Below, piece by piece: positions 9,180-20,348 of a stretch of 64,000 nucleotides of DNA (within the stretch, counting starts at the first letter, position 1; every line of letters begins with the position of its first letter). Source of the DNA: Alnus glutinosa. Its lineage: Eukaryota; Streptophyta; Magnoliopsida; Fagales; Betulaceae. Location: NCBI RefSeq assembly GCF_958979055.1, contig NC_084892.1:4481501-4545500 (forward strand), given 5' to 3'. Position numbers and translations under genes: made by a program. The notes below the pieces were generated by a model that made no database searches, had not been told where the DNA came from, and worked only from the letters and a program-made list of their open reading frames with translations.

Positions 9180-10697
9180 TTAACTTCTGTCCTGTATCAA
9201 GTTGTTGATCATCCTTACCAAAGGAACAGTTCCCTTTCCCATAATCTCTATTCTAGATGTATTAGAAGCATGAGAGAACAGTGAAAGCCCAAAAAATATA
9301 AGCTCAGGAAGAAACAGTCGAGATGACAAGAATCCATGCCAATAGCGTGGTTCTAGATCAAAAAATGCATCAAAGAACCTCCTTGTACCTGGTAAATCAA
9401 GCTTCAGAAGAATATCCATACCAAAACAGAAGAACTCCCTTTGTCTCCTCCTCTCTATGGGCCACAAATCTTTCCAAACTTCTGAAGATAATTCATTTCC
9501 CGAAAGGCCTCTATCAGAAGAACCAAGGTATCGGACAATGGAATTTGCAACAACTGGAGCTGCTGCTAGAGTCCTTGCTACCATATAACCAGTTGACGGG
9601 TGCACCATCCCAGCAGTACCACCAATTCCAACTACTCTTTGGGGGAGCACTGGAAGGGGCCCACCCATTGGAATGACACAATGCTCGTCCTCTTCAATGC
9701 TTTTCACTTTTATACCCAGGTGCCTTAATCTAGCCACCATTCTTTCTTGGATATCTTCCATACGTAGTCCAGGCCGAGCTACTAGGGATGTTTCTTCAAG
9801 AAATATCCTGTTGGTGGAAAAGGGCATTGCATATAGGAAAGTGGGGATCTTACTGTTTCTCTCTTTCAGCTTTATATCATTGTTCAGATGTGAATCTCTC
9901 CAGTCCATAAAAACCATTTTATCTACATCAAATGGATGCTCTTCAACCTCGGCCAAAATCCCATAAGCCACTTGGTACCCAGGATTATAGGGCTTATCAT
10001 ACTGGACAAGGCATCTCGAAAAGCCAGTGGCATCAAGAACCACCGCAGCCTGAACTGTGACACCATCATTGCATATCAACAAAGACTTAGACTCCTCATG
10101 GATAACCTTAATAACTTTAGCTTGATGAAACTTGACACCATTTGATATGCATTTTTGCAGCATTTTCGACTTCAGCTGCTTCCTATTAACCCTCCCATAA
10201 GGTCTATCGAGGTTCTTCTTTGATTGATCATCAGTGAAGACAACAGCACCAGACCAAGTAGTGTCAAGACAATCAAGCAAGTCCATGGCCTCAAATTCAT
10301 CCACCCAAACACCATAATTATTTGGCCAAATCAGTTTCGGAGACGGGTCAATTGCACAAACTGAAAGCCCTGCCTCCGAGACTTGCTGCGCAACAGCTAG
10401 CCCTGCAGGACCGCCTCCCACAACTGCTAGGTCCACCACAAGGCCCTTCGATGAGTCATACATAGGAAGCTCAAAGTCAAGACTCTCCTTCTTAGTTTCC
10501 GGAACAAGCTCCAAAAGAGCACTACTACTAGCCTTTACAAAACCATTCCTACCCCATTTCAGATGAGACTTCTTGGTACCAAATCTAAAGTCCTGGTTTT
10601 GAAGTTTTGAAGAGCTTGAATTACTAACCTTTTCAGAAAACCCATTAAGTGGATGCAAAAATCCAAGCTTGTTATGTGTTTTGAGTAAAGTATCCAT
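9180..10697 (-). CDS. LCYB: Lycopene beta-cyclase, chloroplast type
   Basis: A 505-aa intronless coding sequence, the usual length for plant LCYB (about 500). It cyclises both psi-ends of lycopene to beta-ionone rings, making beta-carotene in plastid membranes and branching flux to xanthophylls and ABA precursors. Visible features: a Ser/Lys-rich plastid transit region (about 1-80); the highly conserved LLELVPETKKE and LDFELP block; the FAD-binding Rossmann motif VVGGGPAGLAVAQQ (about 92-105); IWPNNYGVWVDEFEAMDLLDC (about 123-143); the catalytically important FLEET motif (299-303); IGGTAGMVHPSTGYM (about 358-372); and the C-terminal DLEPRYWHGFLSSRLFLPEL region. It resembles the chloroplast-type enzyme rather than LCYE or the capsanthin-capsorubin synthase branch, mainly from the N-terminal region, but those paralogues share the fold. 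No frameshift or missing key residue. Confidence 0.97.
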   Translation of the reverse strand: MDTLLKTHNKLGFLHPLNGFSEKVSNSSSSKLQNQDFRFGTKKSHLKWGRNGFVKASSSALLELVPETKKESLDFELPMYDSSKGLVVDLAVVGGGPAGLAVAQQVSEAGLSVCAIDPSPKLIWPNNYGVWVDEFEAMDLLDCLDTTWSGAVVFTDDQSKKNLDRPYGRVNRKQLKSKMLQKCISNGVKFHQAKVIKVIHEESKSLLICNDGVTVQAAVVLDATGFSRCLVQYDKPYNPGYQVAYGILAEVEEHPFDVDKMVFMDWRDSHLNNDIKLKERNSKIPTFLYAMPFSTNRIFLEETSLVARPGLRMEDIQERMVARLRHLGIKVKSIEEDEHCVIPMGGPLPVLPQRVVGIGGTAGMVHPSTGYMVARTLAAAPVVANSIVRYLGSSDRGLSGNELSSEVWKDLWPIERRRQREFFCFGMDILLKLDLPGTRRFFDAFFDLEPRYWHGFLSSRLFLPELIFFGLSLFSHASNTSRIEIMGKGTVPLVRMINNLIQDRS

Positions 10698-11060
10698 GAA
10701 ATTCCAATATGGGTTTCAGATATCCCTCCAAAATATTAACTTTGTCACCACAAAATCCTGGAAAGACAATCTGTTTCCAGGGAGTATCTCAAATTCGAAT
10801 TCTCAACTCCCAAACCAGGGTTTTGAAATTACAGATATGAACGAGCCTATAGTAAGAACCAATACCAGCAAATAACTGCAAGAACTCAAGCAATAAAGAA
10901 CAGAAAACAACCAGAAGCTGAAATGGGTCTTAAAAACTTCACAAGATTTTATGGATTGCTATACAAAGCACAAGAAGTTTTCGGAAGAATTGCAAGAATT
11001 GAAGCTATTCACTGAAGTAATAGTGAGTCCAGAGTGATGGCTTACCTCGAAGTAGAGAGA
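10698..11060 (-). promoter_or_regulatory. Probable LCYB 5' leader with an intron
   Basis: On the minus strand a CT-rich leader (complement of the GA run at 11054-11072) ends in ...ACTTCGAG followed by GTAAGC, a strong splice donor at 11045. There is no ATG-compatible coding exon upstream, so this looks like a 5' UTR intron running from 11045 to an acceptor before the ATG at 10697. A candidate acceptor lies in the 10850s (TTACTATAG on the minus strand), but it is not certain. Confidence 0.5.
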
Positions 11061-11221
11061 GAGAGAGAGAGAAGCATTTTGAAAGCCCAACTTTCAGAAT
11101 GAGCAAGAGATTTGGTAATGCTAAAGCATGTGTGGCCTGTCCTCCACGACAAACTTTGGTGGGTCTACTCGTATAACAGGCCGACCCGTCTCTAATAAAA
11201 ATTGGGGATTTTTAAACCTAC

Positions 11222-11253
11222 CACGTGTTACGGTTCTCCTTAACCTATTTATA
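11222..11253 (-). promoter_or_regulatory. Candidate LCYB core promoter: TATA box and G-box
   Basis: On the minus strand TATAAATA lies at 11246-11253, about 200 bp upstream of the inferred first splice donor. A CACGTG G-box at 11222-11227 sits close to where transcription would begin. G-boxes bind bHLH (PIF) and bZIP factors that are known regulators of carotenoid genes. Function here is inferred from position only. Confidence 0.4.
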
Positions 11254-11259
11254 ATAGTG

Positions 11260-12747
11260 ATATTTTAGAAACAATTATATAATTATAACTCTCAATTTAT
11301 TCCCTCGGTTTTAAATGGGAGCTTTGAAATAAAAAACTTAAAGAGTTAAAAGTTAAATTTAAAAATTGAGGAAATAAATTGAAATAGCACAATTATTGAA
11401 AGAGTATTTTTGTATTTTATCTTAATGTTATGAAGGAATTTTTTTTAATAAAAAGTACTTAATTTTGGGTGAATTCAAGATAAATCAGGCCTCCTCATTT
11501 TAAATTGGTTTTTAACTGGTTTGATAAAAGCCTAGCCTTACCCTGAATTGAGACTCGGTGCAAACCTTTTATCAAATCGTTCATTTAAATAATAATAATA
11601 AAAGATAGCTTTGCGATTGAAAGTGTGATTGTTAGGATGATCGAATCATCCCCTTGGTTTAAGGAAGTAGTTTGAAAACCCACAAACTTCCTATTGGGTG
11701 GCCAAATCATCTCGTGATCAATGAGTTAGTTAAGTGGCATCTAAATCACTTTTTGAGAGTTCGGTCACCTCCAAATTATCCCAACAGTCATATATTGCAT
11801 TGCAAGTCATCATTTTTTTTTTTAAACATTTATTTGTTGTCACCATTTCAATTGTCTATTTAAAATAAATTGTTCAAATCTAATAGATTTTGTTTAGGTG
11901 CCATAAAATAACCATAATAGATTTGAAAAAGTGGCTATTAGTAACGACTATAGAGAAAAAAAGGTTTTGCCCTCTCTCTTCTTAAGACAACCCAACTTTT
12001 TCCCTTATTGCCTCCCTTCTCCTTTCTCCTTCTCCCTTACTCCCCTCCTCCTCCTTCTCCCTTCCCTTTTCGCCTCTTTTGAAGCTTCACCAATTTCTTT
12101 GGAGGTCTTATCCATCGCCCATGGTGAATTATCATGGATCAACACCTTCTTTGGCTTTTCCCCACTGTGGAAGGTCCGATTTTAGCCTCCACATGATGCT
12201 CTCAACCCCGAATCTGCCACTTTCTTGAAGTTTTTGGATTTGATTTTTTCAAATCAAATTTGTCTACTTTAGGAAGCTTCACCACCACATGTGTCTCGCT
12301 ACCGTGATCTGGGCTTCCTCCGAACATCAATCGCAAGCACTTGGTCTTCATGCGCAGCGACCGTTGATCCGCCAGATGTCAGTGTGTCGTTCTTTTATTT
12401 TTGTGCTTTTGCTGTTTTTATGTTGTTTTATGTTGTGGTTTGAGTTACTGTTTCCCAGCTCTTTTGAAATCTTTAGATCTTATATCATAACTGGACACTT
12501 CACTGTTGATTTTAGATCAGAACTGCACTCTCTTAGTTCCTTTCCTGTAGTTAATGTGAAGAGAGACAATTTCTGTTGTCCATATTTTATCAAAAGTAGT
12601 TGTATTTCTAGTTAGGGAATCAACATAATTAGAGGAAACTCTACTTCCTGCCTTTGACACTGTTTCTAGGGAGTCTTTATACTCCAAATTTTTTGACCTA
12701 TGGGTCTCATATTTATATGAATGGTTTTTTTGTTAAAAAAGAAAAAG

Positions 12748-12815
<68 letters not shown>

Positions 12816-13086
12816 TTAAGTTTTTCATTAAAAAATAATAATAATTTACTCCTAAAATTTAAGAATATATGCTCATGCGTGCGATCAAAGTGCCACTACG
12901 CACCATGACACTGCCTTAACAACTTCCACCGTAGATATATCCCTATCTATTAATCAACCAATCAAACGTGTCCACTCGCTCTGACCTCAACACAATCCAA
13001 CGCACCGCCCCCTATCCCGACGCTCACATCCTAAACCTCCACTCCTTCAGAAACGAAACCGCGAGAAAGTGGAAGAAAAGAGAGAG
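11260..13086. other. Intergenic between divergent LCYB (-) and GDAP2-like (+)
   Basis: AT-rich with a pyrimidine-rich stretch (about 11960-12110) and a pure (TA)n tract at 12750-12811. Short ORFs here lack recognisable motifs and are not called. The last roughly 130 bp (12950-13086) are the leader/promoter of the next gene, with a ccaatca (CCAAT-like) motif at about 12958 and no TATA box. Confidence 0.5.
12750..12811. repeat. (TA)n microsatellite
   Basis: About 62 bp of uninterrupted TA. Confidence 0.95.
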
Positions 13087-16000
13087 ATGTCAGCCTCATC
13101 GGAAGATTTCTCGGTGCTGGTGCTGGCTTCGGATCTGGGCATAGATGCCCGGCCCTTCTTGTCTCACCGAGAAGGAGACAAAGACGAAGAAGAGGAGCAA
13201 GAGAACTGGCACGACTGCTCTCAGTACCTCTCTCCCGACGAAGACTTCTCCGATCTCGATTTCCTCCAATTCTTTCGCCTCCAAGGCTCCGACAAGCAAG
13301 GCAACCGCGTTTTCCGTATTGTGGGAAAGTACTTTCCCGGTAAACAAACTGACCAGGATCTCTCTCGTTTGTTGGGTCGTCTTTTCGTTACAAGGGTTTA
13401 GTTTAATTTGTCGCTTAAATTTTGTTCTATATGTTGATTAATGTGATTTTTTTTTTTTGTTCAGTAGTTGGAATTCATGTCTATTATTCTGAGCAATTTG
13501 AGTTATTTTGGCATCTGGGTATAGTTGGCTTTGAAATGATATATGTAATTACTTCCCACTTCTCATTGACGTTTGAGGTGTAATTGGAGTTTGACTGATA
13601 TTCTGCAATTTAAGCTATTTCATTTCCTTTTGTGGTGTAATTTGACTTGAAGTGAAGTGATATTTTGAGCAATTGGCGTCTGGGTTTTGTTTTCATGTTG
13701 TTTAATGGAAGATATTTATGTTTGGTTAAGTTCTGATTAATTAGTCTTTTATTTGAATTATTGGTATGTGAAATGGGGTTTTTGTGGCTTTTGTGGAAGC
13801 TGAGTGATTTTGTTTTGAAAACCCTTTTCTTTTGTTTCATTTGTGATTTTTATTCTCTGCTCCCTATTCCCAATATTGAATGGATAGGTTCAATGTTGAA
13901 CTTTTCTAAAGGTATGGTCGTAGCATATGATATGGAGATGGATGAACATTATGAGCTTAAGGGAAAATATTAACAGCAGAGGACATGAGAGAGCACCTAA
14001 TTTTCTCTTGATAACATTGAGAACTTTCTTGACATGGTTTGATCTGTAAACGGCATAAGCTGGTACCTGAAGTTGTAGTTGTCTTTACGGGGTTTACCCA
14101 AGCTCCATTTAGTTTTACTCGTTCATGTAAAGGATTATCTTTCTTTTTTCTTTCTTTGATTCTTTCTTTGTTTCTTTTTTTTTTTTTAAACAATATTAAG
14201 AATACAATTTAAGTCAACTAATAAATTCCAAACAACTTGGAGCTGCTGCACGGATTATTTTCATTCTAAAAAACTATCTAGAGCCTTGTTTGATGTTTCC
14301 TAGATAAATCATAAGCCATGAAATCTTTCTTCAAGGCCTCTTGCATTTTTCTTTTCTTTTATTTTTCTTCCTTTTTTGTTTTTTTGGTCCCTCTGCTTCC
14401 ATGTAATTTCTTGTAGCTTCTTCAACTTGAGCCCAATTCCCCCTCCTCACTGTTGCAGTCTATGTTTTATGACCTTTTTTTGGTCCCACTTCTCATGGAT
14501 GCATTTATTCTTATTCAATAATTTCTTTTGCCCATTCTTATTTGTCTCACTGTTCTCATTTCATCAGTGCTTATCTGAATTTTGCATGTCGTGTTTTGAA
14601 CACTCAACATTCTATGGCATGGTTGGCCTTATGGTCATAGTATGCTGATATTTCTATAATTTGGTCAATTATCCATTATCATAAAACAGTGTGGCTGCAA
14701 GTTTCCTCTTTATGTATTCCTGTCTAATCATATGAGCTCCAAGCTCTTCAAAATTTTTATTGTGTTTGATACATTCAAGTTGGGAAAAGTCACACTTCTG
14801 GATATCTTTTGGTTGTCACTGATTTCAGTTATCTCATGTCTACTAACTTATTTCTACGTAGCTCCAGTTTTTACACCTTTAATTTTAGCACTTTGTTAAT
14901 AAAGACCAACACTATGGGACAGTATATTATATGTTTCTGCTGTTGTGCACATCGGTTTATTGAAAAGAAAATAGAATAATTCGTTGTGCTTAAAATCAAT
15001 TGTATTTTGAATGATGTATGTGAGAATCTCCTGTTTCTATAAGAATTTTATGAACTCAAAAATCTCTCATTTGGATAGTTTTGTTTCCTTCTACTCTAAG
15101 GTAACCTTATTTTAAATGAATTTTTAAAATTATTTTTACACCCTTATTAGATACCTCTTTATTTATGATATGCAGCTCCAGTTGTGAGTGGGGAGCGGCT
15201 GAAGAGGTATATTTTCCACAAAATATGCAGTGAATTGCCAGGAGGGCCATTCTGCATTGCTTACATGCATAGTACTGTGCAAAAGGAGGACAATTCGCCA
15301 GGAATTACTATCTTGAGGTGGATTTATGAAGAACTTCCCTCGGATATCAAGGAAAGGCTTAAAATTTTGTACTTTATTCATCCTGGACTCCGCTCAAGGC
15401 TTGCCTTTGCCACTCTCGGCCGACTTTTCCTAAGTGGAGGGTGAGTGCTTTTGTTTTATCTAGGGATAACAAAATTACTTACAAAAAGCAATAGCATAAA
15501 ATTAGAAAATGCAATTTTGGAATACAACCTTTTTTTTTTTTTTTTTTTTCATGAATTAAATGCAACTTTGTTTTACAAGTTGCAAGAAGCAACCTTTGCC
15601 ACTCTCGGCTGACTTTTCCAAAGTGGAGGGTGAGTGCTTTTGTTTTATCTAGGGATAACAAAATTACTTATAAAAAGCAATAGCATAAAATTAGAAAATG
15701 CAATTTTGGAATACAACCTTTTTTCTTTTTCTTTTTTCATGAATTAAATACAACTTTGTTTTACAAGTTGCAAGAAGCAATTTGACCTAATTATTCAAAG
15801 AGTCCTGCGTTATAGTTAAATTTTTACTGGGGCATGTTTTAAATGATTACAAATATGGACTTCTGATGGTCATTGGAGTTAAGCATGCAATATGCTTGTT
15901 GATATGTGACCATTCTAGAATTACAAGTCACCCAGGCATCAGCGTTTCCATGGTCTTATTCAGTAACCAAGTTTTATGGAGTTAAAAGTTCTCATGTTAG

Positions 16001-16848
16001 AGATTGTGAACAAAGCATGCTCTAATACAGACATGTTCTAACAAAGCATGCAATATGTCCTTGCGAAGGTCTCTGAAATTAATGCATTATTCGCATGCAA
16101 ATAATTTTGCTTGTTAATGTCTTTATTTTTATTATACACATGAAAAAACTACTAGATGATAATGCCAATTACTTAAGGAGAAAATGACAGCCTAGCCAGT
16201 TGGGTGAGCTGCAATTGTTGACAATGGAATATGGAAAGGAAGTAATTCTGGGGATCATGTCTAGGCCATTAGAATTCATTCTGGTGGCTACCTGAGCTAG
16301 TTTTAAAGTTGATTTGAGATGCACTTTAAGCCTTAATACTATAATTTTAGCATATAGTCAACATGTGAATTGTTTTCTGATTGGTAGTTAGCATGTGAGT
16401 TCTAACACTAGTGTTTACGGCCTTTGAATTTCTAGTCCAAAATTATTATGAAATGAAATTAGAAATGCATGGTTTCCAGTGTCCTTTCCCAAATAGATAC
16501 GAGTCTTAACTTACCAGTTAGTGATTTGATGACGATTTTCTCAGTTGAATTTTGTTTTCACAATGTGGTTTTGAGGGCATTTTTTCTTCGAAACTTCTCT
16601 CTCTTCTTTGTAGCTTATATTGGAAAATCAAATATGTGAGCCGCCTGCAATACCTTTGGGACGACATAAAGAAGGGAGAGGTCGAGATTCCGGAATTTGT
16701 GAAGAACCATGACGATGTTCTGGAGCATAGACCACTCACAGACTATGGCATTGAACCAGACCCTTTACACTTGAATGAAGTGCCTTCCACGGCCTACTCA
16801 TTTGGGAGGTATGAAGAGAGATGGGGGTCAAGGGAATATATGTCATAG
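13087..16848 (+). CDS. CRAL-TRIO (SEC14/GDAP2-like) domain protein, 3 exons, 250 aa
   Basis: Exons 13087-13339, 15176-15440 and 16614-16848 join in frame (753 nt). Donors are GTAAAC and GTGAGT; acceptors are TATGCAG and TTTGTAG. The junctions create GKYFP-APVVSGE and FLSGG-LYWKIKYV. The ORF opens at a GTG (13069), but the first ATG is 13087. The first 60 residues are acidic (poly-E). Then comes a divergent CRAL-TRIO fold: IVGKYFPAPVVS, YIFHKICSELPGGPFC, YMHSTVQKEDNSPG, LYFIHPGLRSRLAFATLGRLFLS, KIKYVSRLQYLWDDIKKGEVEIPEFV, and a conserved tail ending in GRYEERWGSR. Plants have small proteins of this kind related to the C-terminal half of GDAP2. They are presumed lipid-binding or membrane-associated, but no substrate is known. 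Exon 2's end and its donor are tandemly duplicated inside intron 2. Confidence 0.93.
15404..15780 (+). repeat. Tandem duplication of exon 2's 3' end and splice donor, ~189-bp unit
   Basis: Unit 1 (15404-15592) begins in exon 2 (cctttgccactctcgg), includes the true donor GG|GTGAGTGC and the start of intron 2 up to gcaagaagcaa. Unit 2 (15593-15780) repeats all of this with few changes, so a second copy of the donor lies about 189 bp downstream. Use of the second donor would retain an in-frame TGA immediately after the normal junction. Confidence 0.9.
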
Positions 16849-17284
16849 TTTAGCTGCTGCTATAAAGAGTAGACAGCAAATCCCAAGAAATTGAGGTCGG
16901 GGTGAGTTGCTACTTATTTTGTGTGTACAAGCTCTCTGTACAGAATGATCCCCTTCTTGTACTGTGTGTCACACCCCAATCCCAATTTAAGGACTAGGCA
17001 GTAACCTTATGTTCTCAAATCCGCAAGATAAGATTTAATACTAAAGTAGGCCAATAGTGTTAAAAAAAATTATTACATGAATTAGCGTAGTTTTATAAGA
17101 AACTTTATAAGTTCAAATAACTAAACTCTTATTTAGGAAAAATATAAGTAACATAATTTTTTTTTTTTTTTTTTTGTGCCGATATGACACTTATTCTATT
17201 ATAGTCGTCTTAACTGATCACCTCGACCATTGACATCATGCTCAACGCTATCTGAAAGAGGGGAGAAAAAGGAGGAAGTTTGGG
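16849..17284. other. 3' region of the GDAP2-like gene, no further gene seen
   Basis: 3' UTR, then AT-rich sequence with a T-run at about 17159-17176. Nothing else recognised. Confidence 0.45.
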
Positions 17285-18000
17285 AAACTTGGTATTGAAT
17301 TTTGAGAATTAGAATTGAATTCTAATTCTATTTACAAATATCGATGTAAAAAATTGTGTTTGGATGCTGAATTTTGAGATTGAAAAATATTATATTTTAA
17401 TGGTAAAAAATGATTGGAAGTTTAAAAAGTTGTGTATAATGATTGGAATTTTGAAAAGTTGTGTAAAATAATAATTTAAATAATAATAATTTATTATATA
17501 TTGATTATTTAATTAAAAAATAAATAAATAATTTTTTTTTAAAAAAAAATAAAATTAAAATTTTAAAAAAAAAAATGATGCAGGGGTGGCCGCACGCCAC
17601 CCCTGGACACCTCCGCGGGTGGCGCGCGGCCACCCCCAGTGGCCGGGGGAGGCCGCGCGGCCACCCCCGCTGTTCGGGGGTGACCGCGCGGCCACACCCG
17701 CTGTGGTTGGCAGCCACCCCTTGTGTTTTTAATTAAGTTTTTTTTATTTTTATTTTATTTAAATTTGTATTATTTTATTATTTATATGTGGGACCCACGC
17801 GCTTTTTGGAAGACAGTTTGTCCTGCGCGTGGGGCCCAGCCAGTACTCAAATTATCAGCTTAAAATTCAAACAAAATTCGGGTATTCGGGCGGGTGGGCG
17901 GGTTTTAGGAAAAATCCGAGTGGAATATTTATTCCACTCGGTTGCCAAACACATCATTAATAAATACACATCCAAAAAAAAAAAAAAAAAAAAAACTAAA
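17285..18000. mobile_element. Putative non-autonomous DNA element with a GC-rich core
   Basis: A 150-bp GC-rich island (17580-17727) made of repeated and inverted gtggccg/cggccac motifs sits in AT-rich arms. Flanking inverted text is tgtgtttggatgctga (about 17356) against the reverse complement of tcggttgccaaacaca (about 17938-17953). The GC core is self-complementary in several places. TIR-like edges with a gtttgg core suggest a TIR transposon derivative. No target duplication was resolved and no protein is encoded. Confidence 0.45.
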
Positions 18001-18061
18001 AGAAACATATATTTATAAAACCATTTGAGAAAACTTTTTTTTTTTTTTTTTTTTTAACTAA

Positions 18062-18345
18062 ATGTTCGTTTGGTTTAGCAATTCAAAACGTGCGGTTTGA
18101 AAAATAGCGATTTCAAATTGTAATTAATGAAAATGTGATTTTTAAAAACGTTGTTAAGCGTTTGGTTAAGTTTGTAAAAGAGTGTTTATGTTAATTGAGT
18201 TTTTAAAATCGTGCATTTTTAGAATTACATTCTCTCATTTGTTATTTCAAAACGTAAATTTTTTAAAACATATACCATCGAAATATTTTTTGCAATTTTG
18301 TTTGAAAACGCATGTATGGCTTGCAACCAAACACGCTCAAATGGT
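18062..18345. mobile_element. MITE with imperfect terminal inverted repeats
   Basis: The left end ttcgtttggtttagcaattc and the right end (reverse complement gcgtgtttggttgcaagcc) form imperfect inverted repeats. Just inside them are matching caaaacgtg / gttttcaaac motifs. About 285 bp, no coding sequence. The gtttgg terminal motif is typical of hAT-like and related plant MITEs. The target duplication is ambiguous (aaatg on both sides). Confidence 0.5.
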
Positions 18346-18435
18346 TGAAAAATCTGACTTTCAAAATTTTTCTTTTTCTTAATCTTCTCACCTGATCTGA
18401 TGGCCTATATTAGACACACCAACATTTCAAGCAAT

Positions 18436-19336
18436 TAGGGTTGTGCAGGAATCGATCAAAACGCACTGACCCAGCCAAACTGACTTGCCCCGCCCTGCGG
18501 TCAGGCTAACCAGGGTGTTTTGAGTCAGATTGCGTTTCTGTTTTATTAAAACCGTGCGGTGCGGAGCGGTTTACGGGTTTGAATTTTGAAAAATCCCGAG
18601 GACCCACCCCACCCGCTCCGCACCGCATGAATATTTAAAGAAAAAAATAAAAATAAAAAAACCCTAACTTTATCATGAACTTAACCTAGCACCGCCCTCC
18701 CCCCCCCCCCCCCCCCCCCCACCCACCCACCCACCCACCCACCCACCCACCATTTTTTTTTCTAGTCTTCCAAGGAGTTCAATCGCCCTAACCCTAGCGC
18801 TACATAGTCTTATTCTCTTTTGTCTTCTTATCTTGATTTCTCTTCTCTAGTTCTCTTTGTTAAACCTAGCGCCGCACGATGCCACGATGTCCATAATCAA
18901 GATGCAAGGAGAAAATCCCCCCGCGCTTCATCTTCTTTGTTTTCCACTAGGTAAGCAACAGACTTGGGCATTTTCGGTGAGTTGCGAAGCTTAGGGGTGG
19001 GCATGATGGTGATTAAGTTAAGTTTATAAAAAAAATTGTTCGTTTTTATTTAGTTTAATGTTTGGATGCTATGAAAATCGTCAATTTGTTTATTATTTCT
19101 TTATGATTTGTCTGATATCTAAGAAAATTTGGCTTTGGTTTTTCATGATTTTAGATCTAGATATTGAACCCGCCTCATCCTATACAACCCGCACCCCCCG
19201 CCTCGCATCACCCCGCACCGCACAGACTCTCCCTTATTTGTGCGGCTCACGGGTGCAAAAAAGGCAACCCACAGGGATGCGGGGCAGGGGCAAAAAGGGC
19301 AGAAATCCGCCCCGCCCCGCTCCGCCCACACCCATA
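18436..19336. mobile_element. hAT-like non-autonomous element with perfect 8-bp target duplication
   Basis: The 8-mer CAAGCAAT lies at 18428-18435 and again at 19337-19344. The element starts TAGGGTTGTGCAGG and its right end reverse-complemented starts TATGGGTGTGGGCGG, so the termini are related inverted repeats. GC-rich subterminal stretches of the type ccgcaccgc/gcggtgcgg lie at both ends (18480-18625 and 19170-19330). Internally there is a C22 run (18699-18720) followed by (CCCA)n to 18751. No transposase is present; length is 901 bp. Confidence 0.82.
18699..18751. repeat. Poly(C) and (CCCA)n tract
   Basis: Twenty-two consecutive C followed by about seven CCCA units, inside the hAT-like element. 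Confidence 0.95.
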
Positions 19337-19344
19337 CAAGCAAT

Positions 19345-20348
19345 AACAATAACCCAACACATTTTTTATACGTTTCATTTCATACAAGAACAATATACCC
19401 AACACATATTTTAAAGGGAGGATTTTTCCACCTCTACTGTGAATTCTGAGGCCATAGAAACTGAAATCTGAGAGAAGCTGAGACGATGGCGATGCAGCCG
19501 ATGCCGATGGGTAGATGAGGAAGCTGAAGAAGCCTTGAAACAAAGCAGTCAAAGATTTTGGTTATGGTACCATTGTTACTGAAAAGGGATGGGAATGTTG
19601 CAAGAGGGGGAAGAAACTAAGAGGGAGATGAAAATGAATTGGGGGGATGGCAACGGCAACGATGGCAGTGGTAGTGGGTAGATGAGGAAGACAATGAAGG
19701 CCTGAAACAATGAATCGAATATTTTGGTTAAGGCATTATTGTTACTGAAAATGAGTGGAGTTTCGTACAATGAAGCTGCCTATTGCAGGGTGCAATGGGT
19801 AACCTAATGTGAGGGATACCCTAGGCCCTATTTGTTCATATTAGTGCTTGAACAACCCGAGCAGGGGGGCCCGAATTATGATAGTTCCAAGTGCTTTTTT
19901 TAACGGACAATCTCATTGCACCTATCTCATCCCTAAAAGAGGGAGCCCAAAATGGACAGGATTTTGCAACTGAAAATTTTTTCTTGGTATTTGGTAAAGA
20001 CAAATTTCTAACTTTTCACATAATCCTAACCACGTGGCATGTTATACGCCATTCGATGCAATAAATCACGTAAATAGAAGGTATCGCAATTCCCTACAAT
20101 ACCTAGGAATCCTGGTCGATAAACTTGCATATTTTGGACTTGTGAATGCCAAGGAAATCGTGTAATTCTACTAATTAATTACGATGATAATTTACTCTGA
20201 AATATTTCTCTGGTTTTCAATTACATACCTTCCTAAAGATGTTCATATATATATATATGGAAACTATCATGTCAAGAACTTCTATTTAAAGTTCCAACCC
20301 CTACTTGGGCGTACATGCATTTGTGTGTCTCTAGAGACGGAGAGAATC
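19345..20348. other. Intergenic, leader of the next gene
   Basis: Two related stretches at 19490-19560 and 19660-19745 share gatggcgatg/gggtagatgaggaagctgaagaag-like text, a local duplication of about 170 bp. At 19845-19885 there is a fragment related to the repeat at 29575-29735 (cttgaacaacccgagcagggg). The last 100 bp hold a TATA-like ctatttaaag at about 20281 upstream of the ATG at 20349. Confidence 0.45.

Noticed and set aside
19058..19414. 118-codon Pro/Arg-rich ORF
   Set aside because: Lies in the GC-rich subterminal part of the hAT-like element and crosses its boundary.
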